Source: Ignavibacteria bacterium
GTDB lineage: Bacteria > Bacteroidota > Ignavibacteria > Ignavibacteriales > Melioribacteraceae
NCBI GenBank assembly: GCA_027347805.1
Contig: DAIEQP010000344.1
Span: 1-8,146, forward strand
Direction of reading: 5' to 3'
DNA length: 8,146 nt
Position numbers and translations under genes: made by a program. This document shows, piece by piece, positions 1-6,609 of the stretch (its first letter is position 1; each line of letters starts with the position of its first letter). The notes beneath the pieces were generated by a model. The model was not told where the DNA came from, ran no database searches, and saw only the letters and a program-made list of their open reading frames with translations.

Positions 1-554
1 GTAAACATTTGAAATACATCCACCCAGATAATTCCTTTTACCCCGCCGGTGTAAGTATAAATTAAAGCAACAATTGCCATAACAGCAATTGCTTCGGCAT
101 AACTAATGTTAAGCATCATCTTTAATGGAATTGCAGTAGCAAAGAGTCGAACACCATCGGCAGCTATTCGTGTGAATAAAAAAACTATTGAAGCGAACGA
201 ACGGGTTCTTCCTCCGAATCTTTGATCGAGAAAAGTATATGCGGTTTTTAATTCGCCCTTTGCATATGCAGGAAGAAAAAGAAATGCAACAATAATTCTT
301 CCCAGCAGATAACCGAAAGTTACCTGCAGGAAATTAAGATTCATTATGTAGGCAAGGCCGGGTGCGGAAATAAAAGTTAATGTGCTTGTTTCCGCTGCGA
401 CAATTGAAAAACACACTGCCCACCAGGGAACTGACTTTGATCCGAGAAAATAATCCTTTACAGATTTCTGTTTGCCTCCCGAAATAATTCCAATCACCGC
501 TATCCCGATCAGGTATATCAGAATTATTATATAATCAAGCCAGCTTCCTTTCAT
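1..554 (-). CDS. Sodium:solute symporter (SSS family), N-terminal part, cut by left edge
   Basis: An open frame runs from an ATG at 554-552 to the window edge, giving 184 residues with no stop. It looks like the start of a sodium-coupled symporter of the SSS (SLC5-like) family, an inner-membrane protein that takes up sugars, organic acids or similar solutes with Na+. The first helix is at about residues 7-25. It is followed by the family's KDYFLGSKSVPWW signature (33-45), a VAAETSTLTFISAPG segment (52-66) typical of the unwound second helix, and further hydrophobic segments near 73-95, 120-145 and 150-170 ending in TYTGGVKGIIWVDVFQ (167-182). The family is usually 450-600 residues, so roughly two thirds is outside the window. 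It follows the CotH-type gene by 20 bases on the same strand, so the two may be co-transcribed. No clear Shine-Dalgarno sequence precedes the ATG. The family is well supported; the substrate cannot be told. Confidence 0.9.
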   Translation of the reverse strand, partial: MKGSWLDYIIILIYLIGIAVIGIISGGKQKSVKDYFLGSKSVPWWAVCFSIVAAETSTLTFISAPGLAYIMNLNFLQVTFGYLLGRIIVAFLFLPAYAKGELKTAYTFLDQRFGGRTRSFASIVFLFTRIAADGVRLFATAIPLKMMLNISYAEAIAVMAIVALIYTYTGGVKGIIWVDVFQMF

Positions 555-574
555 CGACTGCTGCCCGGGAAAAT

Positions 575-3514
575 TTATTTAACAAGAATCATTTTTTTAC
601 TTGAAGAAAAATTATCTGCATGTAAAGTATAAAAATAAATTCCGCTTGCAAGATCACTGCCGTCAACCCTTAATGAATAGTTGCCCGGAATTTTTTCTTC
701 ACTTAATAATGTTTTCAGTTCCTTGCCAAGCGCATCATATAATTTTATTGTAACAAAACAGTTTTTAGGAACCGCGTATTCAATTACAGTCAGAGGATTG
801 AACGGGTTTGGATAATTTTGTTTAAGAAAATAATTGTCGGGAATAATTTGTTTCTCTTCAAAGTTTATCGATGTGGTTACTGAATTTATTTTACCCGGCG
901 ATCCATGTCCTGAAGATCCTTTCCAGCTTGAACCAATTGAATTATCTGAAGATGCATCAACCAATTCAAGTGTTGCCCCGTTGCCGTCAGGAGTTGTTGG
1001 CCACGGAGATTTATCCTTATATGTTAATGAATCGATTATTTGTCCTGCTTCATCTGTTAACTGCATGTATTCACCGTTGCCATCTAATCCAAAACCGATT
1101 TTTGCAACAAAATTTTTAACCTGCGGAAACAGAAAAGCAAAATTCGCATCATCGTCAACAAGAACAAGATATTGATTCGGCTCTAATTTGGTTCCTGCCG
1201 GTAAAATAAATTTATGTGCGGGATCGCTGTCCCTGAATACCCAGTTGCTTAAATCAACAGTACTGCTTCCCGGGTTATATAATTCAACCCAATCGCCCGG
1301 GTTAAAATCTTTTGAGGAATTGTAGTTAATCTCGTTGATAATAATTTTATTGCTTGTTGTTTTATCAACCGAAAATGAAGCGGATAAATTTACTGCGCGG
1401 GAAATATTTAATGTAATTGTTGCTTCTGTTGAATTTACTACTCCTGTCCATCCGTCAAATTTATATCCCGGTTCTGGAATAGCTTTTAGTGTAATTGCAT
1501 TGCTTTCGAAATATTTTCCCGTCCATGGAAGTGACGAGCTGTTAAAAAGCAGTGAATTCAATTTTATCTTTCCGCCGGCTGTCGAGTTTAGTGTTATGCT
1601 TGCATCGTTGCCGCATTTAAAAAAGTTTCTCATAAATGTGCGTAGGTAAGCCGGTCTTTCATTTGCGAAAGAAGTAACACGATTGAGATTTTCTCCCTGA
1701 ACTCCAAATCGTGTTCTGTGTCTAGCAATATCACCGGCAATATGTGCAGCCATCTGGTTTATTGTATTTACTACACGTGTGCTTACAAACTTTGTGTTTA
1801 AGAGATCCGCAACCAGATTTATAAACTGATTTTTTATCCTTGGGTTCTCAACAAGCTTGCGGGGCAGTAAAGTTGACCATGGGGGATTGGAGTCTTTGCG
1901 GGTTTCAATTCCTGAGAAAATATAATAAACATGATCTTCTGACTGACCGGTTGATTCATAAAGATTAAATCCAAAATCGAGGTCATATAAAATCCATCGC
2001 CACTTTCCCGTCTCGCTTCTTTCGCGCCAGAATTTGATATTGTTTGCAGGCCAGTCCTGGTTGTTGTAATAAGCCTGGGCGGCGAAATACAAAAGACATT
2101 CATCCAGGTCTATCATTTTTGTAACATAATTGTAAGACGCATCAGTTGTCATGTCATTATTCTGGATATATTTTATTAACTGTAGATAATGAAGCGAATC
2201 ACCCTGAATAACACTCATGTTTCCTTCAAGAAGATCAATGTTGTCCGGATTAACTCCATGATGCTGAGCAATATAATTTTCATTTATCTTTTCGCGCAGA
2301 TTATAAATACCCCAGTACTCGCCGTTGATAAATGTTGTTGCGGGACGATATTCGAGATAATCAATATCCAGATCTCTGATAAGATACTGCATCATCGCAT
2401 CGCGGAAATGCAGATACTGAAAATCATTACCGGCGTTTCTAAGAAGGAACGATGTATAGTTAGTGTATTTTAAATCGGGAAATAATTTGTAATTGATGCC
2501 TGTTGAATTTGGCAGGTCTTTAAATTTTACAGAAAATGATTTTTGAGCATTAGCTCGTGTCCAGGCACCATAAATTGCAATCGAACAATCGTAAGAGAAT
2601 CCCGGATTTTTTGAATCATCAAAAAATTCTATATGTGCAGGGCGTTCCCAATCTTTCCAAAAGTTTGCACCAAAATTAGGATTGGCAGCAGTCCATCCTG
2701 GTCCGTTAGCATAAATCCCATAATTGTAATCAAAAAGGTTGTATGGATCGGAAGTCAATGAAACCACAGGGAGAATTGTTGTTTCATTTATAAAATATGT
2801 CTGGTATAACGTTTCTGATTTGGAGAAGCCAGGTTTTTTGCTGATTGCTTTTAATGCAGTCGTTTTGGATATGATTATTGGTGCAGTATATTTAGCTGAT
2901 GTTGTATCGGGATCCTTTCCGTCTAATGTATAATAAATGTTGCTCGTTCCGGCAGTAAGAGTAATTCTGACCTGCGAAGAATAAAATCCGCCCGGAATAG
3001 AAGCGGTAATTTTATCTGCTTCCGGCGGTTTTACTTTTCCTGTGTTTGCTGTTCCAGGCGTTGGAATCTGAAGCATCCAGTTTGATGAACCGTCGCTTGT
3101 TCGCCCGTAAGAAATATCAGGAGTTAAAGCAGGCACTTTTATTTTGTTGATCAAAACTCCCTGTGCATTACTGAATATTAAAGTTTCTCCGTCGGCATTA
3201 ATATTAAAATTTGTGTGGAGTTTTGTTCCTTTCCGGTTTTTTCCTGAAGCGAAAACAATTAAATGTTCACCGGGATTAATGGTTGTGTTTCCGAATATCC
3301 ATTTTTTTGTCTGAAGAGTATCGTCGCTTAACGCATACCCGGTTAAATTAATTTGTACGGTCCCCCCGTTAAATATTTCAAGCCAGTCAGAGGATTCACC
3401 ATCTTCATCATAAATTGTTTTTTGATTTGATGACATTACTTCATTGATAACTAAATTCTGTGCGGTAAGAGAACAGGTGAAAACCATTAACAGCAGCAAC
3501 CACGATTTGAACAT
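575..3514 (-). CDS. Exported CotH kinase family protein with lamin-tail domains and type IX sorting tail
   Basis: This 979-residue protein begins with a signal peptide (1-19, cut near LTA-Q). Domains by eye: lamin-tail domain (LTD) at 20-155 (LVINEVMSSN, SSDWLEIFN); chitobiase/hexosaminidase C-terminal-like beta domain at about 172-241 (IYYTLDGKDPD); CotH kinase domain at about 246-605; a GYKFDGWTG-type bacterial repeat at 637-716; a second LTD at 722-877 (IIINEINYNS, DWVELYNP); and a type IX secretion tail at 895-979. The CotH region has GIYNLREKINENYI (402-415), DWPANNIKFW (487-496) and YDLDFGF (510-516). Asp487 and Asp511 are plausible counterparts of the two essential aspartates of Bacillus CotH, an atypical protein kinase of spore coat proteins. 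The tail suggests export through the outer membrane and attachment to the surface or release. The target is unknown, and in non-spore-formers the domain may have another role. The upstream gene ends 105 bases away and a symporter gene follows after 20 bases. The start is chosen because the signal peptide begins there. Confidence 0.93.
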   Translation of the reverse strand: MFKSWLLLLMVFTCSLTAQNLVINEVMSSNQKTIYDEDGESSDWLEIFNGGTVQINLTGYALSDDTLQTKKWIFGNTTINPGEHLIVFASGKNRKGTKLHTNFNINADGETLIFSNAQGVLINKIKVPALTPDISYGRTSDGSSNWMLQIPTPGTANTGKVKPPEADKITASIPGGFYSSQVRITLTAGTSNIYYTLDGKDPDTTSAKYTAPIIISKTTALKAISKKPGFSKSETLYQTYFINETTILPVVSLTSDPYNLFDYNYGIYANGPGWTAANPNFGANFWKDWERPAHIEFFDDSKNPGFSYDCSIAIYGAWTRANAQKSFSVKFKDLPNSTGINYKLFPDLKYTNYTSFLLRNAGNDFQYLHFRDAMMQYLIRDLDIDYLEYRPATTFINGEYWGIYNLREKINENYIAQHHGVNPDNIDLLEGNMSVIQGDSLHYLQLIKYIQNNDMTTDASYNYVTKMIDLDECLLYFAAQAYYNNQDWPANNIKFWRERSETGKWRWILYDLDFGFNLYESTGQSEDHVYYIFSGIETRKDSNPPWSTLLPRKLVENPRIKNQFINLVADLLNTKFVSTRVVNTINQMAAHIAGDIARHRTRFGVQGENLNRVTSFANERPAYLRTFMRNFFKCGNDASITLNSTAGGKIKLNSLLFNSSSLPWTGKYFESNAITLKAIPEPGYKFDGWTGVVNSTEATITLNISRAVNLSASFSVDKTTSNKIIINEINYNSSKDFNPGDWVELYNPGSSTVDLSNWVFRDSDPAHKFILPAGTKLEPNQYLVLVDDDANFAFLFPQVKNFVAKIGFGLDGNGEYMQLTDEAGQIIDSLTYKDKSPWPTTPDGNGATLELVDASSDNSIGSSWKGSSGHGSPGKINSVTTSINFEEKQIIPDNYFLKQNYPNPFNPLTVIEYAVPKNCFVTIKLYDALGKELKTLLSEEKIPGNYSLRVDGSDLASGIYFYTLHADNFSSSKKMILVK
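578..832 (-). other. Region encoding the type IX secretion (Por) C-terminal sorting domain
   Basis: These bases encode residues 895-979 of the CotH-type protein. The QNYPNPFNP motif lies at residues 899-907 (bases 794-820). It is followed by VTIKLYDALGKELKTLL, then SGIYFYTLHADNF and the terminal KKMILVK. This pattern is the type A sorting domain recognised by the type IX secretion system. The QNYPNPFNP form is very frequent in Ignavibacteria and related lineages, and it is the main taxonomic clue in the window. No secretion machinery gene is present here. Confidence 0.92.
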
Positions 3515-3619
3515 TGATTTGATTCCGTATCTATTTATTGTAGTAGTTTATATACTCCGCATTCCCTGAATAATATACAACTAAGCCGATCTTGTCACCC
3601 GGTAATTATTGAGGTTATT
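3515..3619 (-). promoter_or_regulatory. Intergenic gap ahead of the CotH-type gene; weak promoter candidate
   Basis: This 105-base gap separates the uridine kinase-like gene from the CotH-type gene, both on the minus strand. Read on the minus strand it holds TACAAT (complement at 3537-3542), a good -10-like hexamer placed 22 bases before the ATG. There is no convincing -35 at the usual 17-base distance. Further upstream are TATATAAA and TTGTAT, 20 bases apart. No strong hairpin that would terminate the kinase gene is visible. No clear Shine-Dalgarno sequence precedes the CotH ATG. The promoter is a guess from short motifs in AT-rich DNA. Confidence 0.2.
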
Positions 3620-4213
3620 TTAAAGACTAGCTGCCTGGTCAATTATAAAATCTGCATATGAAGAAGATTTGTGTGCTGCCATATATTCATTTTCCTGCTT
3701 CATCCATACAGTTTCCCAGTAATCTTTCATTTCAATGCCGTCGCGTATAATTCCTCTTTGAAGTCTTGTTTCATACGGGCAGTCAATCCAGATTTTATAG
3801 TTGTAATAATTGGCGAGTTCTTTCCTTATTGAATAAACTCCCTCAACAATAATATTATGTTTTCTTGAAATATGCTTACTGCCTGATATTCTGTCTGTCA
3901 TCCAGTCGTAATTATCATAGACTATATCAAGATTATTTTTAAAAGGTATTAGCACCTGTTTTTCCAGTCTTCGCCAGTCAAAGTAAGATCCAATTTCATT
4001 AATCCTGTCGGCTTCATTTCGCAATTCACCCGGTTTGTAAAAATTATCCATACAGATAATTTCTGTATTGTTCAAATATCCAATCAGTTCGTTTGCAAGA
4101 GTTGATTTTCCGGAGGCACTGGGTCCGTCTATTCCGATAATAAATCTCCCGGTGTTCAAATTTTGAATTGCGGTTAAAATGCTTTCAACGATTGTTGAAG
4201 AATAGTCTGTCAT
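3620..4213 (-). CDS. Uridine kinase-like P-loop NTPase
   Basis: This 197-residue soluble protein resembles the uridine kinase/phosphoribulokinase family, which transfers the ATP gamma-phosphate to a nucleoside or sugar hydroxyl. The Walker A loop is GPSASGKS (30-37), preceded by the strand FIIGID (24-29). MDNFYKP (55-61) matches the family's D-x-FY motif, with Asp56 the likely catalytic or Mg-contacting acid. IIVEGVYSI (121-129) matches the Walker B-like VEG strand, and the Arg-rich stretch RLQRGIIRDG (150-159) matches the lid. It is slightly shorter than typical uridine kinases (about 205-215 residues). The canonical HPDAFD-type substrate motif appears only as SYFDWRRLE (76-84), so the natural substrate may not be uridine. 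The start lies 6 bases after the stop of the oxidoreductase gene, so the two probably share a transcript and may be translationally coupled. No Shine-Dalgarno sequence is evident. Confidence 0.85.
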   Translation of the reverse strand: MTDYSSTIVESILTAIQNLNTGRFIIGIDGPSASGKSTLANELIGYLNNTEIICMDNFYKPGELRNEADRINEIGSYFDWRRLEKQVLIPFKNNLDIVYDNYDWMTDRISGSKHISRKHNIIVEGVYSIRKELANYYNYKIWIDCPYETRLQRGIIRDGIEMKDYWETVWMKQENEYMAAHKSSSYADFIIDQAASL

Positions 4214-4219
4214 TTTATA

Positions 4220-5221
4220 TTAAGTATGAAGAAAAGTAAGAACTACGTTTGCCTTCCTGTTTCCCGATTCAATATAGCGGTGCGCTTCAGCGGCATTTTC
4301 AAATGGATATTTTTTATCGATGATTGTTCTGATTTTTCCTTCTTCTGCAAGTCTTTTAACTTCCAGCAAATCTTCAATAAGTACAGGTGCAATTCCGCAT
4401 ATTACTTTTTTGCTTCCTGTAAATCTTGTAAAAATCATCTGCAGCAGTTTTTTCGTTTTGAAGCTTATATATAAAATCCTTCCGTTAACAGTCAGCAAAT
4501 TCTTAAGCTGTGAGTACGAGTATTTTCCAAGAATATCAATTACAAGATCAAATTTATCGCCGCTCTTTGTAAAATCTTCCTTAGTATAATCGATAGTTTT
4601 TTCTGCTCCAATCGAATTTACAAATTCAACTCTTTCTGTACCGCAAACGCCTGTAACTTTGGCTCCATAATATTTTGCAACCTGCACAGCCGCAGAACCA
4701 ATTGAACCAGAAGCGCCAATCACAAGCACCTTTTGTTCCGGTTCAATTTTCATTTTCTTCAGAATGTTTAGCGCTGTAAGTGAACCGTATGGAAGCACAG
4801 CGGCTTCTTCAAATGAAATGTTTTCAGGCTTTAATGAAATGCATCCGTTCTGCGGCATCGAAACATATTCTGCATATGTCCCCATGTTCATTGCTCTATA
4901 ACCGAAAACTTTATCGCCGGTTCTGAACAATGAAACATTTCTGCCGGTCTCAACAACTTCACCAGAAAATTCATTGCCGAGGATTTTGATTTTCGGTTTT
5001 CTAAAGCCGAAAAATATTTTTGCCATAAACCAGAAAAAGAAAGGCATGTTCATTTTATCGGGGGGAGTATTTCCGAAATTTCTTGCTAAAAGATCTCCAT
5101 AATTAATTGATGATGCGAATACTTTTAAAAGCACTTCATCATCTTTAATTGCCGGCCGGCTTACTTCTTTGAGCTGTAATACTTCCGGTGCTCCATATTG
5201 TTCATAAACAATCGCTTTCAT
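4220..5221 (-). CDS. Zinc-independent NAD(P)-dependent quinone oxidoreductase (MDR superfamily)
   Basis: This 333-residue protein has the full medium-chain dehydrogenase/reductase layout. The GroES-like N-terminal domain begins MKAIVYEQYGAPEVLQLKEV and includes SSINYGDLLAR (37-47) and LGNEFSGEVVETG (81-93). The Rossmann domain carries VLVIGASGSIGSAAVQVAK (165-183), whose AxxGxxG loop binds the nicotinamide cofactor. It is followed by GAEKTIDYTKEDF (205-217) and FDLVIDILG (224-232). The residues that bind catalytic and structural zinc in alcohol dehydrogenases are absent, which places it with quinone reductase/zeta-crystallin-type enzymes that reduce quinones or enones in the cytoplasm. The insert PFFFWFMAKIFFGFRKPK (60-77) between the N-terminal strands is typical of a subset of these proteins. 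It has its own 133-base upstream gap with a promoter-like palindrome and a hairpin, and it is followed after 6 bases by the uridine kinase-like gene. The true substrate is unknown. Confidence 0.92.
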   Translation of the reverse strand: MKAIVYEQYGAPEVLQLKEVSRPAIKDDEVLLKVFASSINYGDLLARNFGNTPPDKMNMPFFFWFMAKIFFGFRKPKIKILGNEFSGEVVETGRNVSLFRTGDKVFGYRAMNMGTYAEYVSMPQNGCISLKPENISFEEAAVLPYGSLTALNILKKMKIEPEQKVLVIGASGSIGSAAVQVAKYYGAKVTGVCGTERVEFVNSIGAEKTIDYTKEDFTKSGDKFDLVIDILGKYSYSQLKNLLTVNGRILYISFKTKKLLQMIFTRFTGSKKVICGIAPVLIEDLLEVKRLAEEGKIRTIIDKKYPFENAAEAHRYIESGNRKANVVLTFLHT

Positions 5222-5268
5222 AAATGTAGTTTTATTGTTGTCAAATGTTTTTCACTTTCCAGGTTTTA

Positions 5269-5294
5269 TATCCGGCGGTAAGCGCCGCCGGATA
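5269..5294. terminator. GC-rich 10-bp perfect hairpin; possible terminator or leader structure
   Basis: The arm TATCCGGCGG (5269-5278) is perfectly complementary to CCGCCGGATA (5285-5294), with a 6-base loop. It is by far the strongest short hairpin I see between genes. It lies 60-86 bases past the hydrolase stop and 47-73 bases before the oxidoreductase start. There is no T-run on either side, so it is not a standard intrinsic terminator. It could stop or pause the hydrolase transcript, protect its 3' end, or sit in the leader of the oxidoreductase mRNA. Confidence 0.5.
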
Positions 5295-5297
5295 ATA

Positions 5298-5330
5298 TTC
5301 TTAACCAAAAGATTCTCTGTTGTCAACAGA
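5298..5330 (-). promoter_or_regulatory. Candidate promoter with a palindromic operator ahead of the oxidoreductase
   Basis: The inverted repeat TCTGTTG-T-CAACAGA (5316-5330) has perfect 7-base arms around one central base. On the minus strand it contains a perfect TTGACA (complement of 5321-5326), suitable as a -35 box. At 17 bases downstream lies TAAGAA (5298-5303), a poor -10. A start near 5291 would put the GC-rich hairpin at the very beginning of the mRNA, leaving a leader of about 70 bases. A palindrome over a -35 box is the usual geometry for repressor control. This is inferred from motif placement only. Confidence 0.3.
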
Positions 5331-5354
5331 AGCATTTTCTGATGTGTTCAAAAA

Positions 5355-6503
5355 TCATTGTTTATACTTCAGCAATATTTTAATAAGCTCGTAATCCGGT
5401 TCGAGCGATTTCAATTTCTTAGAGTCGAAAAAATAAATTCCGAAGTCGCCTTTATATTCCCAGTTGCACCAAGCAACATTATTTTCTTCGAGCGCTGCTA
5501 TCATATCAGAATAAAATGCAAGGCGGTCTTTTCTATCCACGGCGGGGAAGCAGCCGAACTCGCCGCAATAAAGCTGGAGGTTTTTCGCTTTCGCAAATTC
5601 AATTCCCTCTTTGAAAACTTCTACCAGTCTCTGTTTATTATAAAAATCTCTTGCGTCGGCTGCAAGCGCTACTAACGCAGCATCAGTAGTATCAATATAT
5701 TTTTTATAATTCTCGTCGGTAATTATTTGTCCCGGATAGTGAACAGGGCCCTTATATTTTTTTATTGGAGTCCAGCTGGCAGTGTAGTGAGTAAAAGCCA
5801 TTGGGGAATAAGTGTGGAAACTAAGAATGATATTTTTATCGTTTTGCGGAAGTTTTAAATATTTCAGATTAGATGCTATCTGCCACATATTGGCTCCGAT
5901 CACCAAAACTCTTTCAGGTTCAAGTTTACGAATTGCGGCAAATGCTTTATTCATAAGCTTGTTCCAATCATCATGGTCAGGTGCAACAGCTTCGTTCAGA
6001 ATTTCATAAGCCACCATATTGTTGGGATATTTGTGTAATATGCCCGATAACTTTATCCATATGTTTACAAAATGTTCCTGTGCTGCCGGATCTGTCCACA
6101 AAGTATTACTAGTTCCGTCGTTAGCGGCATTAAAATGATGAGCTCTAACAATATGCAAATCAACAATTGCTCTCAGGTTATATTTTGCACTCCAATCAAG
6201 ACAGGCGGTCATGTGGTCGAAAGCTTCTTTAATCGGAGTTCCTTTTTCATCCCACATCTCCTGTTCATCGATCGGAAGTCTCACATGGTCATAACCGATA
6301 CCGGCGATGAACTTAATATCGCTTTCTTTTATGAAGGTGTATTTGGGTTCCCAGCCGAAATCCTGCGAAAGCCAATGACTTAAATTTACACCCCGCTTAA
6401 TTTCAAAAGATTTCATTCCATCACCATTCATGGATTTTAACGTGCCGGCATTTACATGGTTGACTAAAAAGATAACACTTAAAATCAAAAATACTTTTTT
6501 CAT
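5355..6503 (-). CDS. Exported glycoside hydrolase family 5 (endoglucanase-like) protein
   Basis: This 382-residue enzyme has a signal peptide (1-19, cut near VNA-G) and one catalytic (beta/alpha)8-type domain. GH5 landmarks are present in order: RGVNLSHW (37-44), HVRLPID (73-79, Arg75), DLH (115-117), YEILNEAVAP (166-175) with acid/base Glu171 after Asn170, SFHTYSP (228-234) with His230 and Tyr232, GEFGCF (314-319) with nucleophile Glu315, and WCNWEYKGDFG (345-355) with the platform Trp348. All expected catalytic residues are present, so it should hydrolyse a beta-linked glucan or related polysaccharide by a retaining mechanism; the exact substrate is unknown. It has no carbohydrate-binding module and no type IX tail, so it is probably periplasmic or anchored by other means. 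An AGGAG ribosome site precedes the chosen ATG. It is flanked by gaps of 106 and 133 bases and may be a single-gene unit. Confidence 0.93.
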   Translation of the reverse strand: MKKVFLILSVIFLVNHVNAGTLKSMNGDGMKSFEIKRGVNLSHWLSQDFGWEPKYTFIKESDIKFIAGIGYDHVRLPIDEQEMWDEKGTPIKEAFDHMTACLDWSAKYNLRAIVDLHIVRAHHFNAANDGTSNTLWTDPAAQEHFVNIWIKLSGILHKYPNNMVAYEILNEAVAPDHDDWNKLMNKAFAAIRKLEPERVLVIGANMWQIASNLKYLKLPQNDKNIILSFHTYSPMAFTHYTASWTPIKKYKGPVHYPGQIITDENYKKYIDTTDAALVALAADARDFYNKQRLVEVFKEGIEFAKAKNLQLYCGEFGCFPAVDRKDRLAFYSDMIAALEENNVAWCNWEYKGDFGIYFFDSKKLKSLEPDYELIKILLKYKQ

Positions 6504-6508
6504 TGCAG

Positions 6509-6513
6509 CTCCT
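6509..6513 (-). promoter_or_regulatory. Ribosome binding site of the GH5 gene
   Basis: AGGAG on the minus strand lies five bases before the ATG at 6503. It fixes the start of the hydrolase and is the best Shine-Dalgarno sequence in the window; most other genes here lack an obvious one. Confidence 0.75.
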
Positions 6514-6543
6514 ATATCATTAGAAATAAATTAACTGAAGAAC

Positions 6544-6587
6544 AAGTTAACTTATTGAAAAATTAAAATGCCGTCAATTTTAAATTG
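6544..6587 (-). promoter_or_regulatory. Candidate sigma-70-type promoter for the GH5 gene with overlapping palindromes
   Basis: On the minus strand TTGACG (complement of 6572-6577) and TAAGTT (complement of 6549-6554) are separated by exactly 17 bases. They match the -35 consensus in 5 of 6 positions and the -10 in its three most conserved positions. The -10 ends 45 bases before the ATG. Each box overlaps an inverted repeat: CAATTT-T-AAATTG (6575-6587) over the -35 and the perfect palindrome AAGTTAACTT (6544-6553) over the -10. These may be operator sites, though AT-rich DNA yields such palindromes by chance. The phylum often uses a different -7 consensus (TAnnTTTG), which I do not see here. 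Confidence 0.35.
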
Positions 6588-6609
6588 GTGTATTTTATTA
6601 TAGAAAGTA

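Noticed and set aside
1834..2103. An 89-codon minus-strand frame inside the CotH-type gene
   Set aside because: It is out of frame with the real gene, covers the CotH kinase domain, and its translation has no family features.
834..2933. Several plus-strand open frames of 64-113 codons across this region
   Set aside because: They lie opposite the CotH-type gene, show no recognisable domains, and are low-complexity shadows of a clearly coding minus strand.
5222..5244. TTGACA on the minus strand at 5244-5239 as a promoter -35 box
   Set aside because: The matching -10 position would fall on the start codon of the oxidoreductase itself, so it cannot drive that gene in the usual way.
4226..6383. 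Plus-strand open frames opposite the oxidoreductase and hydrolase genes
   Set aside because: They are antisense to well-supported genes, cysteine- and phenylalanine-rich in the manner of reversed AT-rich coding DNA, and have no recognisable motif.
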